Positions 1 to 8,679 of a stretch of 64,000 nt of DNA are shown here, piece by piece; the stretch's first letter is position 1; each line of letters begins with the position of its first letter. The stretch comes from Diplonema papillatum (lineage: Eukaryota > Euglenozoa > Diplonemea > Diplonemida > Diplonemidae). The position numbers and the translations under genes were made by a program. The stretch lies in NCBI GenBank assembly GCA_030068145.1, contig JAPJBO010001018.1, forward strand, positions 1 to 64,000, written 5' to 3'. Below the pieces are notes generated by a model. The model did no database searches. It saw only the letters and a program-made list of their open reading frames with translations, and had not been told where the DNA came from.

Positions 1-732
1 ACCGCCGGCGATTTAGAATCGCTCGGCGGTCGCCTGCTCCATGCGAGCGCAGTCGTGAACGCGTTCCCCGGCTCGTTCTGGTTCGCCGTCAAGTTCTTGC
101 GACGGATAACGAACGGCCTCAACAAGGGGACCCGCACCCAATCAGAGACTGTGCTTGTGCCGGCCTCTGTACGGAGAGATTTGCGATCGTGGGTTGATTC
201 TGTCGATGTGAACAGAAGGTTCACGCGTCCGTCCACGAACCGTCCGTACGCGGTCTACGTGGACGCTTCCTTGCTGGGGTGGGGCGCTGTCCTGGTTGAC
301 CGGCAGACAGCAGAGCTGACCGTGTTGGGTGGCACATGGACCGAGCAGGAAGCTCGGCACCACATCAACACGCTAGAAGCACTGGCTCTGAAGAGAGCCG
401 TGGATGCGCTACCCCCGTCAGTATTAGGTAGCGCAGTCGACGTTCATGTCGACAACACTACCGTAGTCGGGGTGGCACGAAAGAAGAACTGCATGCTGAA
501 CAAATCATTGAATGACGCAGTTGTGCACGCGTTGACTCGACTACGGGATTTGAAATGTTCCTGGTCCATCTCGTGGATCAGCACGAAGGAGAACCCGGCC
601 GATGTCCCTTCAAGAGTCGCCCTTGCTGCTGACGCCTCGGAAGAGGATCGACAGCGACTTTTACTTGCGGTGAGGGCATTCTTTACTCGCGGGGGGGCAG
701 GTGGCGTGACGTCGTCCCAGCGGCGATCATAG
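1..732 (+). CDS. RNase H region of a tyrosine-recombinase (DIRS/VIPER-like) retroelement polyprotein, 5' cut by window edge
   Basis: The reading frame is open from base 1, so this is the C-terminal part of a longer RT-RNase H protein. Visible RNase H motifs are YVDASLLGWGAVLVD (first Asp), HHINTLEAL (Glu), VHVDNTTVVGVARKK (Asp) and ENPADVPSR (last Asp), so all four catalytic acids are present. The upstream LESLGGRLLHASAVV and FWFAVKFLRR segment is the RT-RNase H connector. The protein is clearly homologous to the C-terminus of the element at 58203-59849. The enzyme would degrade the RNA strand during reverse transcription. The stop codon lies inside the repeat unit that begins at 704. RT and recombinase parts, if present, are left of the window. 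Confidence 0.85.
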   Translation, partial: TAGDLESLGGRLLHASAVVNAFPGSFWFAVKFLRRITNGLNKGTRTQSETVLVPASVRRDLRSWVDSVDVNRRFTRPSTNRPYAVYVDASLLGWGAVLVDRQTAELTVLGGTWTEQEARHHINTLEALALKRAVDALPPSVLGSAVDVHVDNTTVVGVARKKNCMLNKSLNDAVVHALTRLRDLKCSWSISWISTKENPADVPSRVALAADASEEDRQRLLLAVRAFFTRGGAGGVTSSQRRS

Positions 733-1508
733 CTTGCCTCATGGTCGGTGTTCTTCCCCTTCGTTTGTTCTTTATGTGAGTTCCATCCTGACTGGTTTTT
801 CACCGTTCTCTTTCGATTGGAGTGGCCAGGGCGAAACGGGACGATCCCGTCAAGTGGGAGAGACCCACTACGAAACAGATCCGAGCAAGCGGAAAAAAGA
901 GCCCAAGCCGAGAGAGAGAGTGTGTGTGCGGCCAGAGAAACGCCAGACAACGACTGCAGATCCCGCCTCAGAACGAGTGCGATGATGCCAGAAGAAGCCA
1001 GCAACAATTCCTGTGGTTTACCGTGGGAATTGGAGCAAAGCGCATGGCAGGATGAGCACCCACCCAAACCAACACCAGAAGAGTTTTGGGAGGAGGCGGG
1101 GTTTCAAGTAGACAGTCACTCTGGCAAAACTAAAAGACCCAGCAGGATCAAAGAATGTCAGTCACACCTTCCTCTTTCTTTTTCCCACCCTCCATCCCCC
1201 GCGTGACGTCGTCCCAGCGGCGATCATAGCTTGCCTCATGGTCGGTGTTCTTCCCCTTCGTTTGTTCTTTATGTGAGTTCCATCCTGACTGGTTTTTCAC
1301 CGTTCTCTTTCGATTGGAGTGGCCAGGGCGAAACGGGACGATCCCGTCAAGTGGGAGAGACCCACTACGAAACAGATCCGAGCAAGCGGAAAAAAGAGCC
1401 CAAGCCGAGAGAGAGAGTGTGTGTGCGGCCAGAGAAACGCCAGACAACGACTGCAGATCCCGCCTCAGAACGAGTGCGATGATGCCAGAAGAAGCCAGCA
1501 ACAATTCC
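704..1508 (+). repeat. Split direct repeat at the 3' end of the retroelement (B1-A2-B2-like)
   Basis: Bases 704-1011 are repeated nearly exactly at 1201-1508, an offset of 497 bp, with a unique spacer of about 189 bp (1012-1200). Split direct repeats in the order A1-ORFs-B1-A2-B2 are known for PAT, Ngaro and VIPER-type tyrosine-recombinase elements. The arrangement follows an RNase H gene directly, so I read the first copy as B1, the spacer as A2 and the second copy as B2. The matching A1 would lie left of the window. The second copy ends exactly where the 11-bp satellite begins, which suggests it marks the element end. Confidence 0.65.
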
Positions 1509-1714
1509 CCCTATATGACCCCCATATGACCCCCATATGACCCCCATATGACCCCCATATGACCCCTATATGACCCCCATATGACCCCCATATGACCCCT
1601 ATATGACCCCTATATGACCCCCATATGACCCCCATATGACCCCCATATGACCCCCATATGACCCCTATATGACCCCCATATGACCCCCATATGACCCCCA
1701 TATGACCCCTATAT
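1509..1714 (+). repeat. 11-bp satellite array (GACCCCCATAT / GACCCCTATAT)
   Basis: Tandem 11-bp units alternate between GACCCCCATAT and GACCCCTATAT. Because 11 is not a multiple of 3 every frame cycles through all phases, giving spurious open frames on the - strand with an 11-residue period. The array abuts the 3' end of the retroelement on the left and the terminal inverted repeat of the 2.8-kb element on the right. No coding function is proposed. Confidence 0.95.
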
Positions 1715-1933
1715 CAGTGTGGGCCCTGTGCCGATTGTGCCGATTGTGCCGAAAAAAACGTGCCGGGCACCTGTGCCGGCACGATTTTCGGCACACCGGC
1801 ACAACGAGGCGTCATAGCAAAATGGTACCAAAATTATACCACCTCGATACCACGTACATAGCTAAAAGTGGAAGTCGACACATCATGAAGATCCAGTTTT
1901 CACAATTTTCAGTTTTTTTTGGGGGGACCCCCC

Positions 1934-2372
1934 AATGTTGGCACCCTACCTGTTTTTTTGTTTTTTTGTTTTTTTGTTTTTTTGCTGTTTTTTTGCTCTG
2001 GAGGTTTGTGTTTTTTTGCCCTGGTGGTCTGCTGGTGCACTCTTGCTGGCTCGGGTGAGCCAGGGTCTTCCACATGCAGGCCAGCGGTCTGGTGAGGTGG
2101 CATTTCGAGTACTTATCAGAAGCTTTTGAAGCAGTCTGCAGAACTATCAGGATTGTTGAGCAGTAGCTGAATGGGCTTGGCAGGCAGAATGTGAAAAGCT
2201 GGGCGTTTTTTGGTGGCCTAGGTGCAGTGTAGCAAGGTTCGGCCGGGCGTGTGCACGAGTATTTGGGTTCACCAGGAGGGCCTTGTTTTTTGTTTTTTTG
2301 CGTTTTTTTGTTTTTTTTTTTTTTGTTTTTTTGCTGTTTTTTTGCTCCAGGATTCGTTTTTTTGCCTACATT
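1934..2372. mobile_element. 439-bp insertion nested in the 2.8-kb element
   Basis: Relative to the homologous position in copy 2 (about 50625-50650), which has no insert, copy 1 carries 439 extra bases beginning AATGT and ending ACATT. GGGACCCCCC flanks both sides (1924-1933 and 2373-2382), a candidate 10-bp target duplication, though it lies in a G/C homopolymer. The insert is T-rich at both ends, with runs of T broken by G, and has a unique centre (about 2030-2280). A closely similar sequence is at 61052-61426. No open frame is convincing. Confidence 0.6.
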
Positions 2373-2459
2373 GGGACCCCCCCCCCCCCCCCCCAAATTT
2401 GGGGGTGGGGGGGTGCCCCACCAGGTAGCACGAGTGCCTCTGCAATCGTGGGTGTTGTT

Positions 2460-4142
2460 GGAGCCACCGGCAGCCACGAGTAGCCACCGGCAGTAGTCAC
2501 GAGTAGCTACCGGTAGCCACCAGTAGCCACACGCAGCCACCGGCAGTAGCCACCAGGAGCCACCGGTAGCCACTAGCAGCCACCAGTAGTCACCAGCAGC
2601 CACGAGTAGCCACCAGCCAGTAGTCACCAGTAGCCACGAGTAGCTACCAGTAGCCACCGGTAGCCACCGGTAGCCACCAGTAGCCACACGCAGCCACCGG
2701 CAGTAGCCACCAGGAGCCACCAGTAGCCACTAGCAGCCACGAGTAGCCACCATTAGTCACCAGCAGCCACCAGGAGCCACCGGCAGCCACCGGCAGTAGT
2801 CACGAGCAGCCACGAGCAGCCACCAGTAGTCACCAGCAGCCGCGAGTAGCCACGAGTAGCTACCAGTAGCCACCAGTAGCCTCCGGTAGCCACTAGCAGC
2901 CACGAGTAGCCACCATTAGTCACCAGCAGCCACCAGGAGCCACCAGGAGCCACCAGGAGCCACCAGGAGCCACCAGGAGCCACCAGGAGCCACCAGGAGC
3001 CACCAGGAGCCACCGGCAGCCACCAGTAGCCACCGGCAGTAGTCACCAGCAGCCACTAGCAGCCACTAGCAGCCACGAGTAGCCACCAGTAGTCACCAGT
3101 AGTCACCAGTAGTCACCAGCAGCCGCGAGTAGCCACGAGTAGCTACCAGTAGCCACCGGTAGCCACTGGTAGCCACTAGCAGCCACGAGTAGCCAGCATT
3201 AGTCACCAGGAGCCACGAGTAGCTACCAGGAGCCACCAGTGGCCACCAGCAGCAACCAGTAGCCACCAGTAGGCACCGGCAGCCACCAGCAGCAACCAGC
3301 AGTAGCCACCGGCAGCCACCACTAGCCACCAGCAGTCACTGGTAGCCACCAGCAGCCGCGAGTAGCCACGAGTAGCTACCAGTTGGCACCAGGAGCCACC
3401 GGCACCAACCGGTCGGCACCAGTAGTAGCCACCGGTAGCCACGCGTAGCCACCAGAAGTCACCGTGGCTATTGGTAGCTACTCGTGGCTACTCGCGGCTG
3501 CTGGTGACTACTGGTGGCTACTCGTGGCTACTCGTGGCTGCTAGTGGCTCCTGGTGGCTACTGCCGGTGGCTGCGTGTGGCTACTCGTGACTGCTGGTGA
3601 CTACTGATGGCTGCTAGTGGCTACCGGTGGCTCCTGGTGGCTACTGCTGGTGGCTGCGTGGTAGCTACTCGTGGCTACTCGCGGCTGCTGGTGACTACAG
3701 GTGGCTGCTCGTGGCTGCTAGTGGCTGCTGGTGACTACTGCCGGTGGCTACTGGCGGCTGCCGGTGGCTTCTGGTGGCTCCTGGTGGCTGCTGGTAGCTA
3801 CTCGTGGCTGCTGGTGACTACTGGTGGCTACTCGTGGCTGCTAGTGGCTCCTGGTGGCTACTGCCGGTGGCTGCGTGTGGCTACTGGTGGCTACCGGTGG
3901 CTACTGGTAGCTACTCGTGGCTACTCGCGGCTGCTGGTGACTACAGGTGGCTACTCGCGGCTGCTGGTGACTACAGGTGGCTACTCGTGGCTGCGAGTGG
4001 CTGCTGGTGACTACTGCCGGTGGCTTCTGGTGGCTCCTGGTGGCTGCTGGTGGCTGCTGGTAGCTACTCGTGGCTGCTGGTGACTAATGGTGGCTACTCG
4101 TGGCTGCTAGTGGCTACCGGTGGCTACTGGTAGCTACTCGTG
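2460..4142. repeat. Opposed arrays of a 10-bp minisatellite (CAGTAGCCAC-like)
   Basis: From about 2460 to 3470 the + strand reads variants of CAGTAGCCAC, CAGGAGCCAC, CGGCAGCCAC and similar 10-mers. From about 3470 to 4142 it reads the complement (GTGGCTACTG-like). The two arms together form a long imperfect palindrome. A 10-bp unit gives a 10-residue cycle in any frame (WLLVAT-like), so the long open frames here are artefacts of the repeat rather than genes. Confidence 0.9.
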
Positions 4143-4540
4143 GGACATCTTGTACTGGAGCGGGAACTTCTTGTAGAGCTCGCTCTGCTCAGTGGTTTGC
4201 AATGTTGGTGATGGCCTCTTGGGCGGAACCTACTTGTGCTCCAATAACACCCACGATTGCAGAGGCACTGGGCTGCACAGTGCTACCTGGTGGGGCACCC
4301 CCCCACCCCCAAATTTGGGGGGGGGGGGTCCCCCAAAAAAAAAACTGAAAATTGTGAAAACTGGATCTTCATGATGTGTCGACTTCCACTTTTAGCTGTG
4401 TTCATGGTATCGAGGTGGTATAATTTTGGTACCATTTTGCTATGACGGCTCGTTGTGCCGATTGTGCCGCTGTGCCGGCACAGCGGCACGCGGCACACTG
4501 TGCCGGGAGTGTGCCGCGTGCCGGCACAGGGCCCACACTG

Positions 4541-5322
4541 CCTATATGACCCCCATATGACCCCCATATGACCCCCATATGACCCCTATATGACCCCCAT
4601 ATGACCCCTATATGACCCCCATATGACCCCCATATGACCCCCATATGACCCCTATATGACCCCCATATGACCCCCATATGACCCCTATATGACCCCCATA
4701 TGACCCCTATATGACCCCCATATGACCCCCATATGACCCCTATATGACCCCCATATGACCCCCATATGACCCCTATATGACCCCCATATCATGCAGGGTC
4801 AGAACCTTGTGTCTTTTTGGAAATGGCCAAAAAAAAATTTCCAGAAAAAAAATAGGCTTTTTGAATTTTAAAATTTTGGAACAAACTCTGTGGTAATTTT
4901 TGTGGAAGTTGAGCAGCTTTTTTTTTTGCCAACTTTTTTTTTTTGGGGTCCATCGGCCCCGCGGGAGCGTTTTAAAAAGACACAAGGTTCTGACCCTGCA
5001 TGATATGACCCCTATATGACCCCTATATGACCCCCATATGACCCCTATATGACCCCTATATGACCCCCATATGACCCCCATATGACCCCCATATGACCCC
5101 CATATGACCCCTATATGACCCCTATATGACCCCCATATGACCCCTATATGACCCCCATATGACCCCTATATGACCCCTATATGACCCCTATATGACCCCT
5201 ATGACCCCTATATGACCCCTATATGACCCCCATATGACCCCTATATGACCCCCATATGACCCCCATATGACCCCTATATGACCCCTATATGACCCCCATA
5301 TGACCCCTATATGACCCCCCCC
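4541..5322 (+). repeat. 11-bp satellite array, interrupted by a MITE
   Basis: The same GACCCCCATAT / GACCCCTATAT units as at 1509-1714 run here from 4541 to 4789 and from 5003 to 5322. The break at 4790-5002 is a MITE insertion. Units are nearly perfect, indicating recent homogenisation or amplification. Confidence 0.95.
4790..5002. mobile_element. MITE, about 213 bp, family with CATGCAGGGTC ends
   Basis: The element starts CATGCAGGGTCAGAACCTTG and ends with the complement, an inverted repeat of about 29 bp. The flanks duplicate ATAT (4786-4789 and 5003-5006). One arm continues into TTTTTGGAAATGGCC and the other into TTTTAAAACGCTCCCGCGGG, so the two ends can be told apart. The core holds a conserved word, GGAACAAACTCTG. 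It is too short to encode a transposase. Full or partial relatives lie at 7577, 7824, 19045, 21069, 53440, 54172, 54393 and 54898. Confidence 0.85.
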
Positions 5323-5327
5323 TATGA

Positions 5328-5570
5328 CCAAAAAGGTCGAGTTGGCGTCCTACAGGTGAAGTATACAGGAATAAGGTGTGGATGGCGTCTTGATTCAAAA
5401 GGTCCAAAAAAGGTCGAGTTGGCGTCCTAAAATTTGTGAATCAAAAAAGGTCGAGTTGGCGTCCGAGAGGTGAATGAATCAAAAAAGGTCGAGTTGGCGT
5501 CCTGTAGGTGGAATGAATCAAAAAAGGTCGAGTTGGCGTCCGAGTAGGACGCCATCGGGAACGGCGCCAC
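5328..5570 (+). repeat. Word-repeat array locus 1, ending in a hairpin
   Basis: Five units carry the word GGTCGAGTTGGCGTCC after a run of A, separated by spacers such as TAGGTGGAATGAATC. A sixth unit (about 5374-5395) is diverged. The last unit runs straight into an inverted copy: GGCGTCC GAGTA GGACGCC at 5535-5553, followed by ATCGGGAACGGCGCC. The layout matches locus 2 (53201-53445) unit by unit, but the word is different there. Function unknown; the terminal hairpin suggests an element end or an RNA structure. Confidence 0.8.
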
Positions 5571-6304
5571 AATGTTCCACAGCCCTGTCTTCGAGCCAGA
5601 GCCCAAAAGAAGGAAGCTAATTCTCAGACGCCCCTGGAGACTGGGGACCCCTGCTCCACCTTCTCCAACCAGCCCATGAGCAACTACAGAACTGGCTTCA
5701 GGCTCACACAAACTCTTGATATTGACCACACGGCTTTTTCTCCCTTTTTCTTGATTTCACTTCACAGTTGTTTGTTCAATCCAAACACTGAACCAACTTT
5801 CACTTGCACTTGAATCAGCAGCTTGTTTGTTCAGACTCAAACACAGCTTCAGCTCCTCGGTGGTTTCTTCACACCAGCTTGTTTGTTAAGACCCAAGCAC
5901 AGCTTCAGCTCTCTCTTGACTTGTCCAAACGCTGCACCAGCATTTTCGAATCACCAGCTTGTTTGTCAGACCCTAACACAGCTTCAGCTCTTTCTTGACT
6001 TGTTTCTTCATTCCAAACACTGACCTTTCACTCAGCATTTTCGAATCACCAGCTTGTTTCAGACCCAAACACAGCTTCAGCTCAGCTGTGTTTCAGCTTT
6101 TTCTCATCAACGCTCTTTTGCTTGTTCACTTGTTTTGCTCATAGCTTGATCACAGATTCGTTAGTTGTGTTGGTGGGAAGTCACAAAGCACACAAAGAGC
6201 TACAGGGAGGGGAAAAAGAAAAATGGGGGAAAACACCATCCAGGGTCACAAGGCCTGGACAGTCACTTGTGGCTGAGCTGTTGAGTGACCCATATTGTTG
6301 AGCA
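5571..6304. other. Non-coding stretch with degenerate direct repeats
   Basis: Between about 5800 and 6080 phrases of the type CACCAGCTTGTTTGT and ACACAGCTTCAGCTC recur three or four times at uneven spacing of about 55-110 bp, a degenerate tandem family. I see no open frame with protein-like composition and no RNA gene. Confidence 0.5.
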
Positions 6305-6640
6305 GATCACAATCTGTACTTTTGGTCTGGACAAGAAATCTGAGATTTTGGCCTGAACAAGAAATCTCAGATTTTGAGCCTGAACAAGAAATCTGAGATT
6401 TTGGCCTGAACAAGAAATCTGAGATTTTGAGCCTGAACAAGAAACCTGAGATTTCGGCCTGAACAAGAAATCTGAGATTTGCAAAATCTGAGATTTTGGC
6501 CTGAACAAGAAATCTGAGATTTTCTGGAGAAGAAACCTGAGATTTTCTGGACAAGAAATCTGAGATTTGGCCCAGCAAAAAAAAAGTTGGGTTCGCAAAT
6601 CTCAGGTTTCTTGTCCAGGACAAGAAGCCTGAGATTTCGC
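6305..6640. repeat. Minisatellite built on the near-palindrome AAATCTGAGATTT
   Basis: About nine units of GAACAAGAAATCTGAGATTT plus TTGGCCT or TTGAGCCT, period about 27-30 bp. The core AAATCTGAGATTT is palindromic except for its central base, so the array can pair with itself at many points. An inverted unit is present at about 6595-6640. The open frames on the - strand (repeated ISDFLFRPKS-like peptides) are by-products. Confidence 0.85.
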
Positions 6641-7576
6641 GTTTGCAAAATCTGACACCCGCCGGGTAGGGGGCTGTGTCCCAATTGGGCATTTTTCAAA
6701 GTTCATCATACTAGTGCCTCCTGGGGACCTGGCCCCCTGTAGAGCACCCCACACCGTCATTCCACAGGGTTTTCGAGCCTAAAATCGAGTGTAGAGCCCT
6801 AAAACGAGTATAAAACGCGAATTCAAAATTGCTGTCCAAAGTCGTGCCACCACCGCAGAATTGCAAAAGGTGGATGGTAATGCAGCTCAAGGCCACCACA
6901 CAGGCAGCAAAAAAGTAGAAAAAAAACGCTTGTCTCGCGCACCATGCCTCACCAATACAAGAAGAAAGGGGGTTCATTGGTCGTGGAGACGCCCATATAA
7001 TGGCAGAACAGCTAGAGTGAGAATGTGCTCTGTAGGTTCGATTTTTTTTCAGCAGTGCTGAAGGACACGATGCTCCTACGTGTAGGAGGGAAGGACAGGC
7101 TCGGATCGAGGGAAAGCGGGGACAACGGGGCTACCGTCTGTGCTTGTCGTCATGCAAAAATGTCGAACCGTTTTTCTTCCTCACTTTCCACATAGCGTGT
7201 CCCAGAACTGCACGAACATTGGTCTGAGCAGCTCTTCTCCAGTACTGCGCGCCGCCTATGAGAACGACAGGAATGTTTTTGCAATGATTCAGAAGCAGCA
7301 CCACCCTTCACATCTGCTAAGGTGGCACAAACTGGACCTTACGTCTACCTGAGGGGCTTCTTTTGAAAATGCAACGCGCAGAGCTGGTTAATCTTGCAAC
7401 AGGGCTGCAACTGCCTTGCCGTACGAAGGCATCAGCGTTGACTTACGGCTGCAGCTCGGTGATGCTCTCTTTGATCGTTAAACTCAGTCTCCCCTAGCCT
7501 GGCGTAGCAAAATAGCGTTTTTGCTGGTGTTTTCCACCGCAGATGAGGGCCTCCTGGTCTCCCAGTATGAATTTAA
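6641..7576. other. No gene recognised
   Basis: About 0.9 kb without repeats that I can place. Short open frames exist (for example 7140-7352 on the + strand, 70 codons), but their composition is not protein-like and nothing is recognisable. It could be host intergenic DNA or old transposon sequence. Confidence 0.4.
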
Positions 7577-7785
7577 CATGCAGGGTCAAAACCTTGTGTC
7601 TTTTTAAAACGCTCCCACGGAGCCGATGGAGCCCAAAAAAAAAATTTGGAAAAAAAATTTGCTCAACTTCCTCAAAAAATACTGCAGAGTTTGTTCCAAA
7701 CTTTTAAAATTCAAAAAACCCAATTTTTTTCTGGAATTTTTTTTTTTGCCATTTTCAAAAAGACACAAGGTTTTGACCCTGCATG
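7577..7785. mobile_element. MITE, 209 bp, CATGCAGGGTC family
   Basis: Complete copy with both inverted ends. It is flanked by a perfect TTAA duplication (7573-7576 and 7786-7789). A TTAA duplication is the hallmark of piggyBac-type transposition, but other copies of the family use TTAT or ATAT, so the superfamily is uncertain. Confidence 0.85.
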
Positions 7786-7823
7786 TTAAAGTGAATTTTG
7801 GCGGTTGAAATAGCCTGGGTTAA

Positions 7824-7876
7824 CATGCAGGGTCAAAACCTTGTGTCTTTTTGAAAATGGCAAAAAAAAAATTTTC
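7824..7876. mobile_element. Truncated MITE, CATGCAGGGTC family
   Basis: Left end only. CATGCAGGGTCAAAACCTTG follows TTAA (7820-7823) and continues through TTTTTGAAAATGGC to the A-run. The partner end is missing. It lies 38 bp after the complete copy. Confidence 0.75.
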
Positions 7877-7968
7877 GCAGTTCACTGGGGGAATCCAGAC
7901 AAGTCAAGTCACTTGAACAACACAGCCGAACAGGTTGGGTTTAGGGGGGCGGCACAGGCGGCGGTCCC

Positions 7969-8258
7969 GATACCGTCTCATGAGACCTTATCGATACCAT
8001 TTCTGGGTTGCGCCCTTATCTCGACCTTTTTGGCCCGTTTTTGGGTTGCGCCCTTATCTCGACCTTTTTGAGATGCGCCCTTATCTCTACCTTTTTGAGC
8101 TGCGCCCTTATCTCTACCTTTATGGCCCGTTTTTGGCTTGTTCCCTTATCTCGACCTTTTTTGGGGGTTGTTCCCTTATCTCGACCTTTTTTGAGGGTTG
8201 CACCCTTATCTCGACCTTTTTTGGGGGTTGCGCCCTTATCTCGACCTTTTTTGGGAAT
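7969..8258 (-). repeat. Word-repeat array locus 3, inverted, with terminal hairpin
   Basis: On the - strand eight units read AAAAAGGTCGAGATAAGGGC followed by G(C/A)-rich spacers. The array ends in an imperfect hairpin (GATAAGGTCTC / GAGACGGTATC, 7969-7992) followed by GGGAC. This resembles loci 1 and 2 in its A-run, its GGT(CGA)G core, and its final hairpin followed by ATCGGGA. The word itself is different. I infer common descent or a common mechanism, less firmly than for loci 1 and 2. Confidence 0.55.
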
Positions 8259-8679
8259 GTGACCAAATTTTCCCGAAAATATTTTCAGGCCAAAAAATTC
8301 CGAAAAATTTCCAGGGGTTTTTCCCTTTGGCGAAAAAAATTTTTTTCGCCAAAAAAAAAAAAAAATCTGAAAAGGGGTTGGCGAAAATATTTTTTTCGCC
8401 AAAGGGATTTTTGCGTGGGGGGTCAGGGGGGTCACCTACAAGAGCCGAGACAGCAGGCGAGGCCGGAGGCCGAGGCTGGGTGATGCCCGAGAAGGCCGAG
8501 ACAGGGCAGGCGAGGCCAGAGGCCGAGGCTGGGTGATGCCCGAGAGGTCCCGGGCAACAGCACAGTCGAGTGCAGAGGCGGGCCCGCGGAGGCTGTGAGA
8601 GGGACTCAGGATGAGGTTAACAAACACACTGTCTTGTTTCTTGTTTAACACAAAGTCAGCCAGGCCCAAACCAAGTAAC
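8259..8679. other. Palindromic A/T tract and GC-rich tandem repeat upstream of the hAT gene
   Basis: Bases about 8320-8405 hold perfect or near-perfect inverted words (TTGGCGAAAAAAATTTTTTTCGCCAA and a second copy), able to form hairpins. About 8440-8560 holds two copies of a GC-rich phrase (GAGGCCGAGGCTGGGTGATG). This may be the 5' end region of the hAT element, since similar A/T hairpin words (TTTTTTCGCCAGC) occur after its 3' end near 14905. Confidence 0.45.

Larger units (their letters stand above)
1715..4540. mobile_element. 2.8-kb non-autonomous element with long terminal inverted repeats, copy 1
   Basis: The ends are inverted copies: left CAGTGTGGGCCCTGTGCCG at 1715, right the complement ending GGGCCCACACTG at 4540. 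The inverted similarity continues inward through the GGTACC / TACCACCTCGATACC block, the TCGACTTCCACTTTTAGC block, a G/C homopolymer tract and a block reading TGCAATCGTGGGTGTTGTTGG on the left. The middle is two opposed arrays of a 10-bp minisatellite. No transposase frame is visible. The flanks are 11-bp satellite on both sides, with CCTATAT on each side as a possible 7-bp target duplication. Because the target is itself repetitive, that duplication is ambiguous. The CAGTG terminus would fit a hAT-type element, but this is inference. A second copy lies at 50420-52750 and a right end at 55430-55817. Confidence 0.8.

Noticed and set aside
1509-1714. Telomere
   Set aside because: The 11-bp unit occurs in several internal arrays in one orientation, with elements on both sides, so it is an interstitial satellite.
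2753-4083. Trp/Leu-rich membrane-like open frames (WLLVAT repeats)
   Set aside because: They are translations of the 10-bp minisatellite in different phases and occur on both strands of the palindrome.
5328-5570. CRISPR array
   Set aside because: Repeat and spacer lengths are irregular, spacers are themselves similar between units and between loci, no cas gene is present and the genome is eukaryotic.
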